Shown: positions 1 to 9,200, counted from the first letter of the stretch. The stretch: 12,636 bases of DNA from Phellopilus nigrolimitatus (GCA_021029095.1 JAJOHG010000593.1:1-12636), one strand, 5' to 3'. Program-made: numbers and translations. The notes: generated from the letters alone by a model not told the origin.

Positions 1-613
1 TTCAGTGTTCCGCTGGTCTCTCTCAAAGAGGACTATCAGAAGTCTTGTAATAGTTCAGATAAAATACCGTGTGTTGTTTGTCTGACAAAATCGAATATAA
101 AAATTGAGTGCTGCACAAGATGGTTCAGTCATGAAAACACCGTAGCAGGGCTAACAAAACACGTACCTTCCTAATAGTACTCCGTTGGCCTGGTTTTCGA
201 GAGCACAATCCAGCCATCATCAGTTACATGGATGATGATCCTCGAGTGCTGTGATGTATAGGCAATGGCGAGCAAGACATGCGCAGCAGAGAGCCAAATA
301 GTCACGTGACTTATGAGGAGTCAGCACGTGTGCATTTGTAGTTGTTTACATGTCTACCAAAAAAGGATTCTTGTTTTGCGGCTCATGAAGGCAAGTTACA
401 GAACGGTTTTTGAGCTCAATACTCATCCTTTCTGCATGATTTAAGCTGTCAAATTCTCGTATGATATGAGGCTGGGAGGCCTACTTTGTCAAGTTTTTAG
501 TTTTTCCCTCAAAGTGTCAGAACAGCCATGTGTCATCTGCGAGCAATAATCTTGGTACTCTCGATCACGGTCGCCGAGCTCTTCACATCCAGAAGGCTCT
601 TTTCATTATTGGC
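1..613. other. Intergenic region, no recognisable gene
   Basis: No convincing gene is visible on either strand. A forward frame is open from base 1 to a TAA near 172 and contains a C-x2-C pair, so it could be the tail of an exon from a gene to the left. At 57 codons, with no recognised family, it is not called. The notable content is a pair of CACGTG boxes between 301 and 330, listed separately. Confidence 0.5.
301..330. promoter_or_regulatory. Two CACGTG E-boxes 22 bp apart
   Basis: The 10-bp perfect palindrome GTCACGTGAC lies at 301-310 and a second CACGTG at 325-330. The cores start 22 bp apart, about two helical turns, so both would face the same side of the helix. CACGTG is the classic site for fungal bHLH factors such as Cbf1 and Pho4, and TCACGTG is the Cbf1-type core. 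That these sites work is inference. The nearest downstream gene is the tRNA about 280 bp away, so the target could be a gene left of the window. Confidence 0.35.
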
Positions 614-695
614 TCCTGCTTAGCTCAGCGGTAGCAGCGCTTCACTAGTATAAGGAGGAATGAAGAGGTCAGTCGTTCAAATCGGCTAGCAGGAA
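614..695 (+). tRNA. tRNA-Thr (anticodon AGU) with 9-nt intron
   Basis: A cloverleaf folds directly. The acceptor stem 614-620 pairs fully with 688-694, and the discriminator is A695. The anticodon stem CTTCA (640-644) pairs with TGAAG (661-665). The loop reads C, T, then AGT (647-649), then A650. A 9-nt intron (651-659) follows in the canonical position after base 37, and the loop closes with A660. The T-stem 671-675 pairs with 682-686 (one G-T pair) around the loop TTCAAAT. An A box lies at 621-631, and a T run at 699-703 fits RNA polymerase III termination. The spliced RNA would be 73 nt before CCA. Two oddities are an apparent extra C near 635 that spoils the fourth D-stem pair, and a U1-A72 first pair where threonine tRNAs usually have G1-C72. 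The gene is probably functional, but a decaying copy is possible. Confidence 0.82.
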
Positions 696-1108
696 TAATT
701 TTTATGTGTCAACTCTTGTTTTAGGTAAACATACATGTAATTGTTTTTGCAAGACTAAGAGTGAACATGCAAGGAAAAATGTATACGACCACTGTATCTG
801 CATAACAATTACGATTGCAAGTCTGTTTCCATTTTATATTTTGTAGAAACATCTGAAATTTCATATGGATGCTCTTATGTAATCCTTGTCCAGTCAGTTC
901 ATTTATGGTTTATATATCGTAGAACCAACTTGACCGTAGGGCCCTCAAATTTGTATGTTGAGCAGGGAAATAATGCAAGGACGGTACGACAAAGAAGATG
1001 CGTCGCGTGCATGAAGTTGTCTAGTAAAAGGCTGCGATCAACATAACAAGGGCGGTGTTTTTACAACATAGTACAATAAATGATATTCTTTCACGCCCGC
1101 CTAGGCCA
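696..1108. other. Intergenic region, no gene seen
   Basis: This AT-rich stretch lies between the tRNA and the 3' end of the Vps68-like gene. I see no family-like open frame. The part next to 1108 would hold the 3' untranslated region of the minus-strand gene. Confidence 0.5.
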
Positions 1109-1836
1109 TCATATGGAAAGACTGTACTCATAGTCACTTGGTCCACTCTGAGCGATCCACAAAATAACAGCAGAGAGCATGACGGCGACGTTCTGCGATA
1201 CGTTCGCATACCCGTAGTAGGTGAACTGCTCTGGAAAGTTGGGAACTACGTATTTGATCACCAAGATTGTCTGAAAAGAAACGGACCAGGTATTTTCAGA
1301 TAAGGATCAAAAGGAAGAACATGTTCGGACTCACGACACTTCCAGCAAGTCCACCAGCCATCAACGCGAATCCGATAAAGAGAAACAGCCGTGCACGCCA
1401 TACAGCACGCGCATCAGCGTATACCTCCTCGCCCTTTATCCTATCCTTGTCGATCAAATTCACGACCAAGAAACCGAGTATAGACATGATGCCTGGCACC
1501 CAGTCCACGAAAGAAACGTGGACAGGAGCCGAGTCGTACGGTGCGTCAGGCGGAGGGTGATAGTGCGAAGAGAGAATCGCCGCATCTAGGAAAAGCCAGT
1601 GCGCAAACGCAAACTGATTTCCAAAACCAAATACATTGAACCGCACGAGGGGTGCGCGCCAGAAGTCAGAACGTCGGTGAACGCAAGACTACCGTCAAGG
1701 AGTCAGCTGGACGTACCAAGCCGCCCGCGACATAGACGCCAATTGACCGACGGTACTTCCCCAGGTGAAGGTCGAGATTAGAGAAAGGATTGAGACAGAC
1801 ACGTCGTGGATCGTAGTTTGACTTTGGAAGCGACAT
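1109..1836 (-). CDS. Vps68/TMEM50 (UPF0220) family membrane protein
   Basis: This is a predicted 186-aa four-helix membrane protein of the UPF0220 family, which includes human TMEM50A/B and yeast Vps68. Yeast Vps68 works with Vps55 and ESCRT-III in endosome-to-vacuole sorting. Exons on the minus strand are 1836-1717, 1613-1335 and 1270-1109. Introns 1716-1614 (GTACGT...ATCAG) and 1334-1271 (GTGAGT...TTTCAG) are both phase 0. Family marks are WLFLDAAILS in helix 1 (about residues 33-54), VPGIMSILGFLVVNLI in helix 2 (79-95), ARLFLFIGFALMAGGLAGS in helix 3 (114-138) and YYGYANVSQNVAVMLSAVIL in helix 4 (155-173). The start at 1836 is the ATG that opens the exon in frame and gives a short cytosolic N-terminus, as is usual. 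Family membership is near certain. Calling it the Vps68 orthologue rather than a paralogue is inference. It is divergent from the DUF6699 gene. Confidence 0.88.
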
Positions 1837-2365
1837 TACGGTGCGGAGACAGCCTCCCGAGCGCAGTCGTCGTTAGGCGCTTGTCTCTTACACGTGACAC
1901 GACGTCTGTATCCAACAAAGGCAGTTCGGGAACGGTCCACTGGTGAGTTCATCTCCCGAAGCGAACGAACTGACCTGCATGCAAGTCTTCGTTTTTTTAA
2001 CGGAGAGCATATTTATGAATTTCACTACAAAAGAGTCTTCGCGATATGTCTTGGCCTCGCCGGTGCTTATACGATGTCTTGTGCTCTCGGATCTCGGGCT
2101 TTTCGGAAAACTTATGCATATCCAATCTGCACAATTCGACGTGCTGCTGCTCATCGATATATTTACAGTCTCGAGGACCTGGGCGCTATCGCGGGACTCA
2201 ATGGAGCTTTATGAACATCATTCGCTTTGCGGTTTACACGAGGACGCTTCTAGCGGTCCGCACTCTTTCTCCTCTCTCGATCCTCAGCTCGAACTCTGAT
2301 AAGAAATCGCCATCCGAGCTCGAGCAATCACTCTCCACTTTCTTACCTCTGAGTGACTTTGAGCA
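1837..2365. promoter_or_regulatory. Shared upstream region of two divergent genes
   Basis: These 529 bp separate the start codons of the Vps68-like gene (minus) and the DUF6699 gene (plus), so both promoters must lie here. A CACGTGAC box sits at 1891-1898, about 55 bp upstream of the Vps68-like ATG, and an AT-rich TATTTATGAAT lies near 2009. Several overlapping open frames of about 90-120 codons occur on both strands, but none resembles a family and they contradict one another, so no gene is called. Confidence 0.45.
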
Positions 2366-3606
2366 ATGCCATACTACCCTATATACGCTCCCAGAAGGTC
2401 TGCACTTCCTCTCGGTGGTTACGGAAGGGAAAACACTGCCGCATACAGCTCTACTCTGACTATGGGCGCCACTTCTTACTATAAGCCGCTTCAGCCGCTC
2501 GGAGCTACCAAACCCACCCCAACGAATCCGATCGTAGAGTCGCGGCGCGAAGACATCTGGCACCTTCCAGCTCCAGAAGCAGGTCAGAAGCCATTCTGTT
2601 TTGAAAGCTTCACCGACTGAACCCGTCTTATAACTCATATTTAAAGGGAGCAGCCCCCCCAGCTGGGAAGAGTGGGAAAATAACAGCAACTGGCCCTTTC
2701 CTGCCAACCAGCCTAGGAAACCACTGAGGAAACCTTCACCGGAACCGGCGCCATCTATCGCAGAAAGGAAATCCACCGCACAGGTCGAATCGGATCGTAA
2801 CGCCAACTGGCCGCATCCCGCTCCCGCGCCGCGGAAAAGAACTACGTCGCAGCTATCTTCCCGTGCTGCCGCACCGCAGAGCCGCCCCGCGGAAAACAGT
2901 GAACAGAAACAGAATGCCGATTGGCCTCTACCCACCTCCAACGCTCCGAAGAAGCCGGTGGATCCGCCAGCCAACCCACGACCTGTCTCTCGGCCACCAT
3001 CCCAGCCTCGTGCAGATGTCGGTATGTAAACTCCCTCACATCGCATTACGTATTTTCTGACTTCGAGCAGCTCCTGTGAGCCCGCTCCTCACCAAAGGCT
3101 CGCCGACCCTGGTCTATTTCGACCTGCGCCTGCCATACACGTGCGCACGGAAACTCGTGAAGGGTATACATTGGACGCACCTGAACCACGACAATCTGAA
3201 GCAACCCGCAAGCCAGCCGCCACGCGAGCGCATGCACATCTACACGGCGGAGTGCCCGAACGACTGGGTAATCGAAGTGCGAGCCCGCCCGAGTCGAGGG
3301 TGGAGTTACGTCACCGTAGAGAACGTCCTCGAGGCGCTGTATGAAGGTCTAAATCAGCCCATCGAGCACGACCGCTGGGCGCGTGACAGCGTGAATCCCC
3401 GCCATGCGCAGCGAGTGACAAAGGCGTTTCATCGACGCGTAGAGCTGCTGGAGAAGAAGAGGCCCATCAGGTTCGAGGACGCACGGAAGAAAGGGCTCTT
3501 ACGCATCGATTATCTGGGATCGCAGTGCCGATTTGCCGGGCTGGTGTTCGGCGGCGAGGGGTCGGAGTGGTGGATGTTGAATGTTTCATCTGAGCCGACG
3601 TCGTGA
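2366..3606 (+). CDS. DUF6699-domain protein with Trp-Pro repeats
   Basis: Function is unknown. Exons 2366-2582, 2647-3021 and 3071-3606 join to a 375-aa protein. Introns 2583-2646 (GTCAGA...TTAAAG) and 3022-3070 (GTATGT...GAGCAG) are both phase 1. The start is firm because an in-frame TGA lies six bases before the ATG. Residues 1-197 are rich in Pro, Ser and charged residues, probably disordered, with a spaced W-x-x-P motif at W65, W88, W127 and W165. From about residue 200, LLTKGSPTLVYFDLRLP and later DWVIEV, followed by VTVENVLEALYEGLNQP, match the DUF6699 pattern: an N-terminal DLR strand, a basic-aromatic middle and a VTV-x-DVL-type helix. These proteins are common in Agaricomycetes, often in many copies. 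The last 70 residues carry a basic helix and a WW pair (EWWML). The family call is from pattern memory. The gene looks intact. Confidence 0.75.
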
Positions 3607-3988
3607 TGTTTACAACAATAATTCGAGTCCATATATGTTCCGTACGTTTTCTTGGTCTTTCCCGCCAGATATGGCCCATGTTTTCCCACTATTTCTCCAT
3701 GTGATGATTTTTGTTCATCTATACTATAGTACTAATGACTCTAGCATTGTTTACAGTGGAGCAACGGATAAACTTTCCAATGATCAATGCAAACCAATCT
3801 GCAAGCTTTCAGCGGTGAATGTGAGATTACTGTGGTGCCATACTAGGATTATTGTCAAGATAACAAAGATCCATGAGATTTTTGACCTGTACTTCTTTTT
3901 TATGAGATATTTTTGAACCCTACCGATGAACTCTGGTCATCCCAGGTATACGTAACCCGTCAGCCAAGAAACCAAGACGAGATCTAGT
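3607..3988. other. AT-rich intergenic region, no gene seen
   Basis: This stretch lies between the stop codon of the DUF6699 gene and the 3' limit of the DUF1254/DUF1214 relic. A forward frame of about 110 codons overlaps it but is low-complexity, shows no family motif and starts inside the upstream exon in another frame. It should contain the 3' untranslated region of the DUF6699 gene. Confidence 0.5.
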
Positions 3989-5145
3989 CTACTTAAACTC
4001 CTGTAGTATGGCGGCATTATTTATTCTAGGCTTGGACGATCGCGGAGGCGAATAATCACTAATTGGAACGTACGCCCTAATGAAGACATTGAAAACGCCC
4101 GTCGGAGTCGGTATCCAGTTTGCAGAAGAATTTCCCGAGTGTTGTGCATTTGTCTAGCTGAAGGAGAGTATAGGATTATTATACGGAAGAAATCGTAGCA
4201 GACAGTCTGCCTCAAACGTTAGATGTGACTGTCTCCCAGAGCGTACTGGTCCTCGGGGTTGGTGTAAAGAAAGGAATCTCGTTGTATACATGATCGAACA
4301 GTAAGTACAAGGGAAAGAAAAATTATGAATGTTACTTGCCGTGTCCAAAACCTCTTCGGGAGGCGACAAATCTCCCGGTGCAAACGTAATCAGGTTCAAA
4401 TTCTCGTTACTTAGTTCCGATGCATTCGCATAATAAAGATATTCACTCTTCTCGAGGACGTTCGCGCCCAGTCCGCCTTGTACGATCTTTGCGCGCAGCA
4501 AGTAGTCTATACATACGTCCCGCGATTAATTGACGATACCCTGCAGATACATTTGGGAATGCGGAGGCTACATTGGCCTCGAGGTATGCCTGTCCATCTG
4601 AGACGGCGAGCACAGTTATTGGCTATCTTAGTCAGATTTCCACTGTATTCCACTCCCAGGGAGACAAGAGAGGCGAGCATAGGTGCGTTCTCTGACTGTG
4701 GGGGATTAGCAGAAAGAATGCCCGGTGCAATAGGTCGGAAGGGATGGGGGAGCAGACGAGGACGCAAGGTGTAGGAGTGTTGTCAGATTGTATTGAAGTT
4801 CTATCGCGTCCGTCCAGGAATTTCGTTCTCGGAGGTGAACAGAGTCCTGTCTGCGACCCATATGCCTCAAGTCAGTGTTCCGTAGTAGAGAGGTCCCCCG
4901 GCGGAAGAATATCGTTTAACCGGGACAGGTGATTGCATACTCACCCGCAGAGTAGCCAGCCATCCGCGAGGGCGTCAGAAAATGTATTACTAGGAGCTGG
5001 TAAGTTCTGCTCTGCAGTAAAGTCAGAGAAACCCGGAGGTGCTCATGTGCATATGTCTGGATTTACGTGTTCGGGATAGACAGGACAACTGGTCCCTTGC
5101 AAAGGTCAATCCAAGCGACCGCATACAGCATATCAGTACTAGAAG

Positions 5146-5202
5146 CTATCCGCCAAAAGATACACGAAATAGAGGACTGTATCTGTTCGCTTAAGACTAT
5201 AC
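5146..5202 (-). other. Probable relic intron in DUF1254 pseudogene
   Basis: On the minus strand, GTATAG at 5202 and GATAG ending at 5146 frame a 57-nt segment. Removing it joins ...KPVV to ASSTDMLYAVAWIDL, which restores the family spacing between the conserved VV and the DxLY core. Because 57 is a multiple of three and the segment holds no in-frame stop, the frame also reads straight through it. The normal Pro-Asn before the Asp is replaced by Ser-Ser or Ser-Thr here, which fits decay. Confidence 0.4.
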
Positions 5203-5295
5203 CTACGACAGGTTTTTGATTTGGCTTTGCTGGTTGCAGCTGAGGAACGTTTGTATTCGTCAGTCCACTAAGCTGACCGTAGAGCATGGCATTTC

Positions 5296-5315
5296 TGGTG
5301 CGCGCTGGTGCGCGC
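5296..5315 (-). repeat. 10-bp tandem duplication that shifts the frame
   Basis: TGGTGCGCGC occurs twice in perfect tandem (5296-5305 and 5306-5315). On the minus strand it lies exactly where the pseudogene passes from the block ending VVFART to the block starting RTRNAML. Ten extra bases shift the reading by one. Counting the unit only once puts both flanking blocks in the same frame, so this is very probably one of the mutations that broke the gene. Confidence 0.8.
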
Positions 5316-5351
5316 GAAAACGACAGGTACATAGCCGTAGATACATGCATT

Positions 5352-6264
5352 GTTGCCGTTGTTATCTGTTTGTCTGCACAGACAGTAAGGGAGCGAGTGA
5401 GTGCTGCCGGAGTCGAATATCTTTTCGGAAATCTCGTGAGGAGATCAATCACTGACCACCGGACTTTTATAATACTATCCTTCGACGAAGTAGAGTATGT
5501 TTTCAGGAGAATCGTATATTCCTGCAATCTGGATGGTAGATCTGGGCATATGCCAATGTCAGAACGCGATTTGCATGATGCTATAAGGATGGAAGTATTC
5601 GTGCATCGTACGGCGATGAGAAATGGCAGAATTCGAGCGCTATTCGAAGTGATATTTCCAATGCCACCGATAATTGTTTTGGATACTAGAAATAGTAAGT
5701 TATAAGCTAGGTCAAGGTGCTAGTCAGAAATACTTTCACGATGGAGGCGAAAATGAGGTAACCGACAGCCCGGCAGGAGTGCTGAAATGGCGGATTTAAC
5801 TTCAACTCGAAGATGGATGATTATGTAATAAACGTACCGGAGTCTGAAGATCAAGCTCAAGCCCAAATGCCCCGTGTCTGAAGCAGACTGCGCGCAATAC
5901 GAGAACTGTAAGAGGACGTCATGAGTGGTGTTAAGTAACAATCCTGGTATGAAAAATGTAATTTCATGACTTCAAAATACCCTTTATTTATTTACGATGA
6001 GACGCTGACATCATGCCGAATATATTGCCGACAGATATTTACGCGGAGCTTACCGTAGCGCGTCTGTCATTGTCAACGCGCTCTCAAGTTGCTCAAGATC
6101 ATGTGGAAGCCCGGAGCTGCAGTCTGCGACGATTCGGAGGCCTTACACATGATGGACTTGAGGGCGTGATCCGTCCGCTATGTACTTCGCGCTACGAAAA
6201 CAATACACGTACCTTGTCCTCCTTCCATCGCCAAACGAGGTCGGTTGACTGGCGGATAAACTAA
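5352..6264. other. Upstream region of DHTKD1 and of the pseudogene
   Basis: No gene is called in these 913 bp. The left part may contain the lost first exon of the minus-strand pseudogene. On the minus strand an exon-like block of about 66 nt (about 5918-5853) is flanked by TTACAG and GTACGT, and the following segment ends in TTTCAG, but neither piece matches a family I know. The right part, up to 6264, must hold the promoter and 5' untranslated region of DHTKD1. I see no clear TATA box near its start. Confidence 0.4.
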
Positions 6265-9200
6265 ATGAGCCCTTCGCCATTAAGACTGCGCGGCGCGACG
6301 GCGGCCATAGGACGATACACGCATTCGAGGGCGTATCATGACGAGTCATTTGGATTCAGGAGGAGGAAAGAGATTGTCGTGCCAGACTGTACGTCCTCCA
6401 TCGATTTTATTGCGCGAACCGCCCGCTCATTGTATGTTTAGACACTCCAGCGCAGCTTCAGAATAGAACGACCCATGCTCCGCTTCTACGCTACGTCGAT
6501 TCTATGCGCACCCATGGTCATCGAGCTGCCAGAATTGATCCGCTGGACCTCCTCCAGCGCGAGGACATAGCAGCGCTCGACCCGACGCGCTACGGCCTCG
6601 TTGACCCGAAGCAGACATATCCCGTTGATGGCATCGTCTGGACAAACCCCGCCGGGCCGAATACGCCATCCACAGAAGCCTGGCCGCTTGAGCGCATCGC
6701 CGCGCACCTCCGCTCCGTGTACGTCGGCAACATCGCGTACGAGTTCATGCACTCGCCCTCCAAGTCCGAGCGACTCTGGTTCTCACATGTGCTCGAGTCC
6801 GCCGCGGTTGCGCCACACAACGTGCGCAACTCGGATGAAAAGCGCAGGATGTGGGGCCTCATGACCCGTAGCGAGGTGTTCGACCAGTTCCTTCAGCTCA
6901 AGTTCCCGAACCTCAAGCGTTATGGGCTCGAGGGCGGCGAGTCAATGCTTCCCGCGCTCGACATGTTATTCTCGGTCGCGTCCGCTGCTGGGATCGAGCA
7001 TGTTGTTCTCGCTATGCCTCATCGAGGTCGCCTCAACCTCCTAACCGACTTACTGCAACTGTCTCCCGCAGCGCTCTTCCACAAAGTTAAGGGCGAGAGC
7101 GAGGTCCCCGAAGAGCTCGGCTACTCTGGTGATGTCATCAGCCATCTCGGTATGCATTTTGCTCAGGATTCTTTGATTATTCGCTAAAACCATGCACAGT
7201 TGCTAATCCCACATTGTACTATGGGAAGCCAGCGCGTTCGCTCAAAGTATCTCTCCTCCCGAATCCTTCTCACCTCGGTTAGCTTCAATCCATCCCGTTC
7301 TTGGTCGCCATTGACGTATTCTCGTTCTTGTAGAGGCCGTCGACCCAGTCGCCCTTGGCAAGACGCGCGCGAAGCAATTTGCACTTATCAAGGAAGCCGA
7401 TCCAGACTGCAACCTCGGCGACAAAGTAATGTGCGTGCAGCTTCACGGAGACGCGAGTTTTACAGGCCAAGGCGTCGTAATGGAGTCCCTCGGATTAAGT
7501 TTGTGCTTGTATGCGTGATTTTCTAGCTCTCCATAACTGACTCGATGTGGATGACAGGCAACTTACCCCATTTCACTAGTGGCGGAAGCGTACATTTGGT
7601 TGTAAAGTCGGTGATTCAATTTCTGTACTTACTTCAAGGGTACTAACTTTGCTATGTCTCCAGCAACAAGTAGACTTAGCACATTCGTTCCGCCCCATTT
7701 TCTTTCTGACCACTTTTTTTAAATTTTAGTATTGGATACACGACCCCGGCTTCAAGTGCCCGTTCATCGCTTTACTGCTCGGACATCGGGAAAATGATCA
7801 ACGCGCCCGTGTTGCATGTCAACGGAGATCACCCGGAAGGTCGGTAGTCCAGTGAGCCGAATGTCATAGCACGTCTGAGAGTCGTTCTGCAGATGTTTCT
7901 CATGCTCTGGACGCTGCTTTCCAATACAGAAATGCTTTCCGCAAGGTATGCATCTGCATAGGCTGCCACTATCCTCGGAGCGATTTTGAATGATTTTGTG
8001 CAGGACATCGTCGTCGATCTTCTGGTTTACCGCCGATGGTCGGTACTCTATTTGTTATTTTTCCATGTGTCCAGCACACGTATATACAATTTAATGAAGG
8101 GGACACAACGAGCTCGATGAACCAGCATTCACACAACCGCTCATGTATCAGAACATTCGCACGCGAAAGAGTGTGCCGACGCTCTATGAAGATAAGCTTC
8201 TCGTACGTTTCATTCCCTCTTTCCCATCTGTACATCCACTCCTACCTTTGTTTAAACGAAAAGAACGAAGAGGTGATTAAACAAGAAGAGATCTTGGACC
8301 TCCGCAGCTCGTACAAGGCACATTTGGGTGCTGAGCTTTCCAAGGCTGATGCCTTCGTTCCCGCTTTGAATGTGCTGAAAGACAAGTGGAGCGGGATGGT
8401 CCTTCCAAATAGCACCGAGGCTGTACGTGATCCTGAGACAGGTGCCGCGCTGGACATGCTCAAGGAGGTGGGGAGGGCAAGTGTGCAGGTTCCGGAAGGT
8501 TTTGTAAATGACTTCGCGTTCTCCGAGCCTTGATACATACCCTAATTATGTTACAGGAAGTTCATCCGCGCCTCAAGAGGCACATCAATGCAAGACTGAA
8601 GAGTTTGGAAGCGGGGACGGGCCTTGACTGGGCAACGGCAGAGGTTTGCACACATAAGAAACATCCATAGGCTAGAGCGGCTAACAATATTTCTTCTTCA
8701 GGCAATGGCTTTTGGTTCTCTCATGCTCGATGGATATAATGTTCGTATATCAGGGCAGGATGTCGGGAGAGGGACGTTTAGTCAGCGGTAAGCGGCACTT
8801 ATCGCTGTAAAAGGGTCTGATTAACCTTGTGCATCTTTTCTTGCAGCCATGCTATGCTTGTGGACCAGATGACTGAGGATGTCACTGTTCCTTTGAATGC
8901 GAGACTGGAATCTGAGGGACGGCTGGAGCTGGCAAACAGTACGTTTTGGTTTACAGTAGTTCTGAAGAGTTTTCCGCCATGCTTAACATTAATAAATGCT
9001 AGGCTCTCTGAGTGAGATGGCAGTTCTTGGTGTAAGCTCTCTTGCTGTTTTCCAGGTCGGAGCACTATAGTGTCAAATAGTTCGAGTATGGTATGAGCTG
9101 GGAGAGTCCTAAGCTTTTGTCGATCTGGGAAGCGCAGGTGGGTCTTCTTCTATCTGCGTCTTTGTTCATGGTATTCTGAGACCAGATATAGTTCGGCGAC

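Larger units (their letters stand above)
3989..5351 (-). pseudogene. Decayed DUF1254/DUF1214 protein gene
   Basis: Blocks of a DUF1254 plus DUF1214 protein follow in family order on the minus strand, but the frame changes repeatedly. Reading down: NACIYGYVPVVFART (5351-5307); RNAMLYGQLSGLTNTN (about 5294-5247); TDMLYAVAWIDLCKGPVV (about 5136-5083), the DUF1254 core; IWVADRTLFTSENE (4863-4822); DAIELQYNLTTL (4810-4775); SANPPQSENAPML (about 4712-4674); GQAYLEANVASAF (about 4595-4557); DYLLRAKIVQGGLGANV (4507-4457), the DUF1214 core; NPEDQYALGDSH (about 4257-4222); and NWIPTPTGVFNVFIRAYVP (4120-4064). Some changes could hide introns. The 10-bp duplication at 5296-5315, the two changes between 4292 and 4219 and the TAG at 4154-4156 before the C-terminal block cannot. 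The first exon is not recognisable. A TATAAAA at 5465-5471 may be the old promoter. The open end TAG is at 3989-3991. Biochemical role of the family is poorly known. Confidence 0.8.

Noticed and set aside
1888..2299. Overlapping open frames of 88-118 codons on both strands in the divergent promoter
   Set aside because: They overlap one another, show no family motif or splice support, and lie in the promoter region between two well-supported divergent genes.
2234..3046. Minus-strand open frame of 270 codons, the longest uninterrupted one in the window
   Set aside because: It is antisense to exons 1 and 2 of the DUF6699 gene, runs through both its first intron and most of its second exon, and is low-complexity (Gly, Ser, Arg) as expected from the complement of a Pro-rich coding strand. 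The plus-strand model has consistent phases and a recognisable domain.
4507..4767. Several separate small genes (about 60-155 codons) on the minus strand between 4154 and 5527
   Set aside because: These open frames contain successive pieces of one DUF1254/DUF1214 protein in the correct order, so they are fragments of one broken gene, not independent genes.
5717..5941. Possible exon-intron-exon on the minus strand (TTACAG, about 66 nt, GTACGT...TTTCAG)
   Set aside because: The splice-like signals are good, but no frame gives a recognisable protein, the second piece soon meets stops, and no link to the pseudogene's first block could be built. It may be the lost 5' end of that gene, which I cannot show.
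6013..6264. 83-codon forward open frame just before DHTKD1
   Set aside because: No family resemblance. It ends at the TAA directly touching the DHTKD1 start codon and most likely lies in its promoter and 5' untranslated region.
7607..7729. A single long intron with no microexon
   Set aside because: It would read VVNIGYTTP and delete two residues from the thiamine diphosphate motif conserved in all members I know. The two-intron reading has good donor and acceptor sites at all four borders and restores the length.
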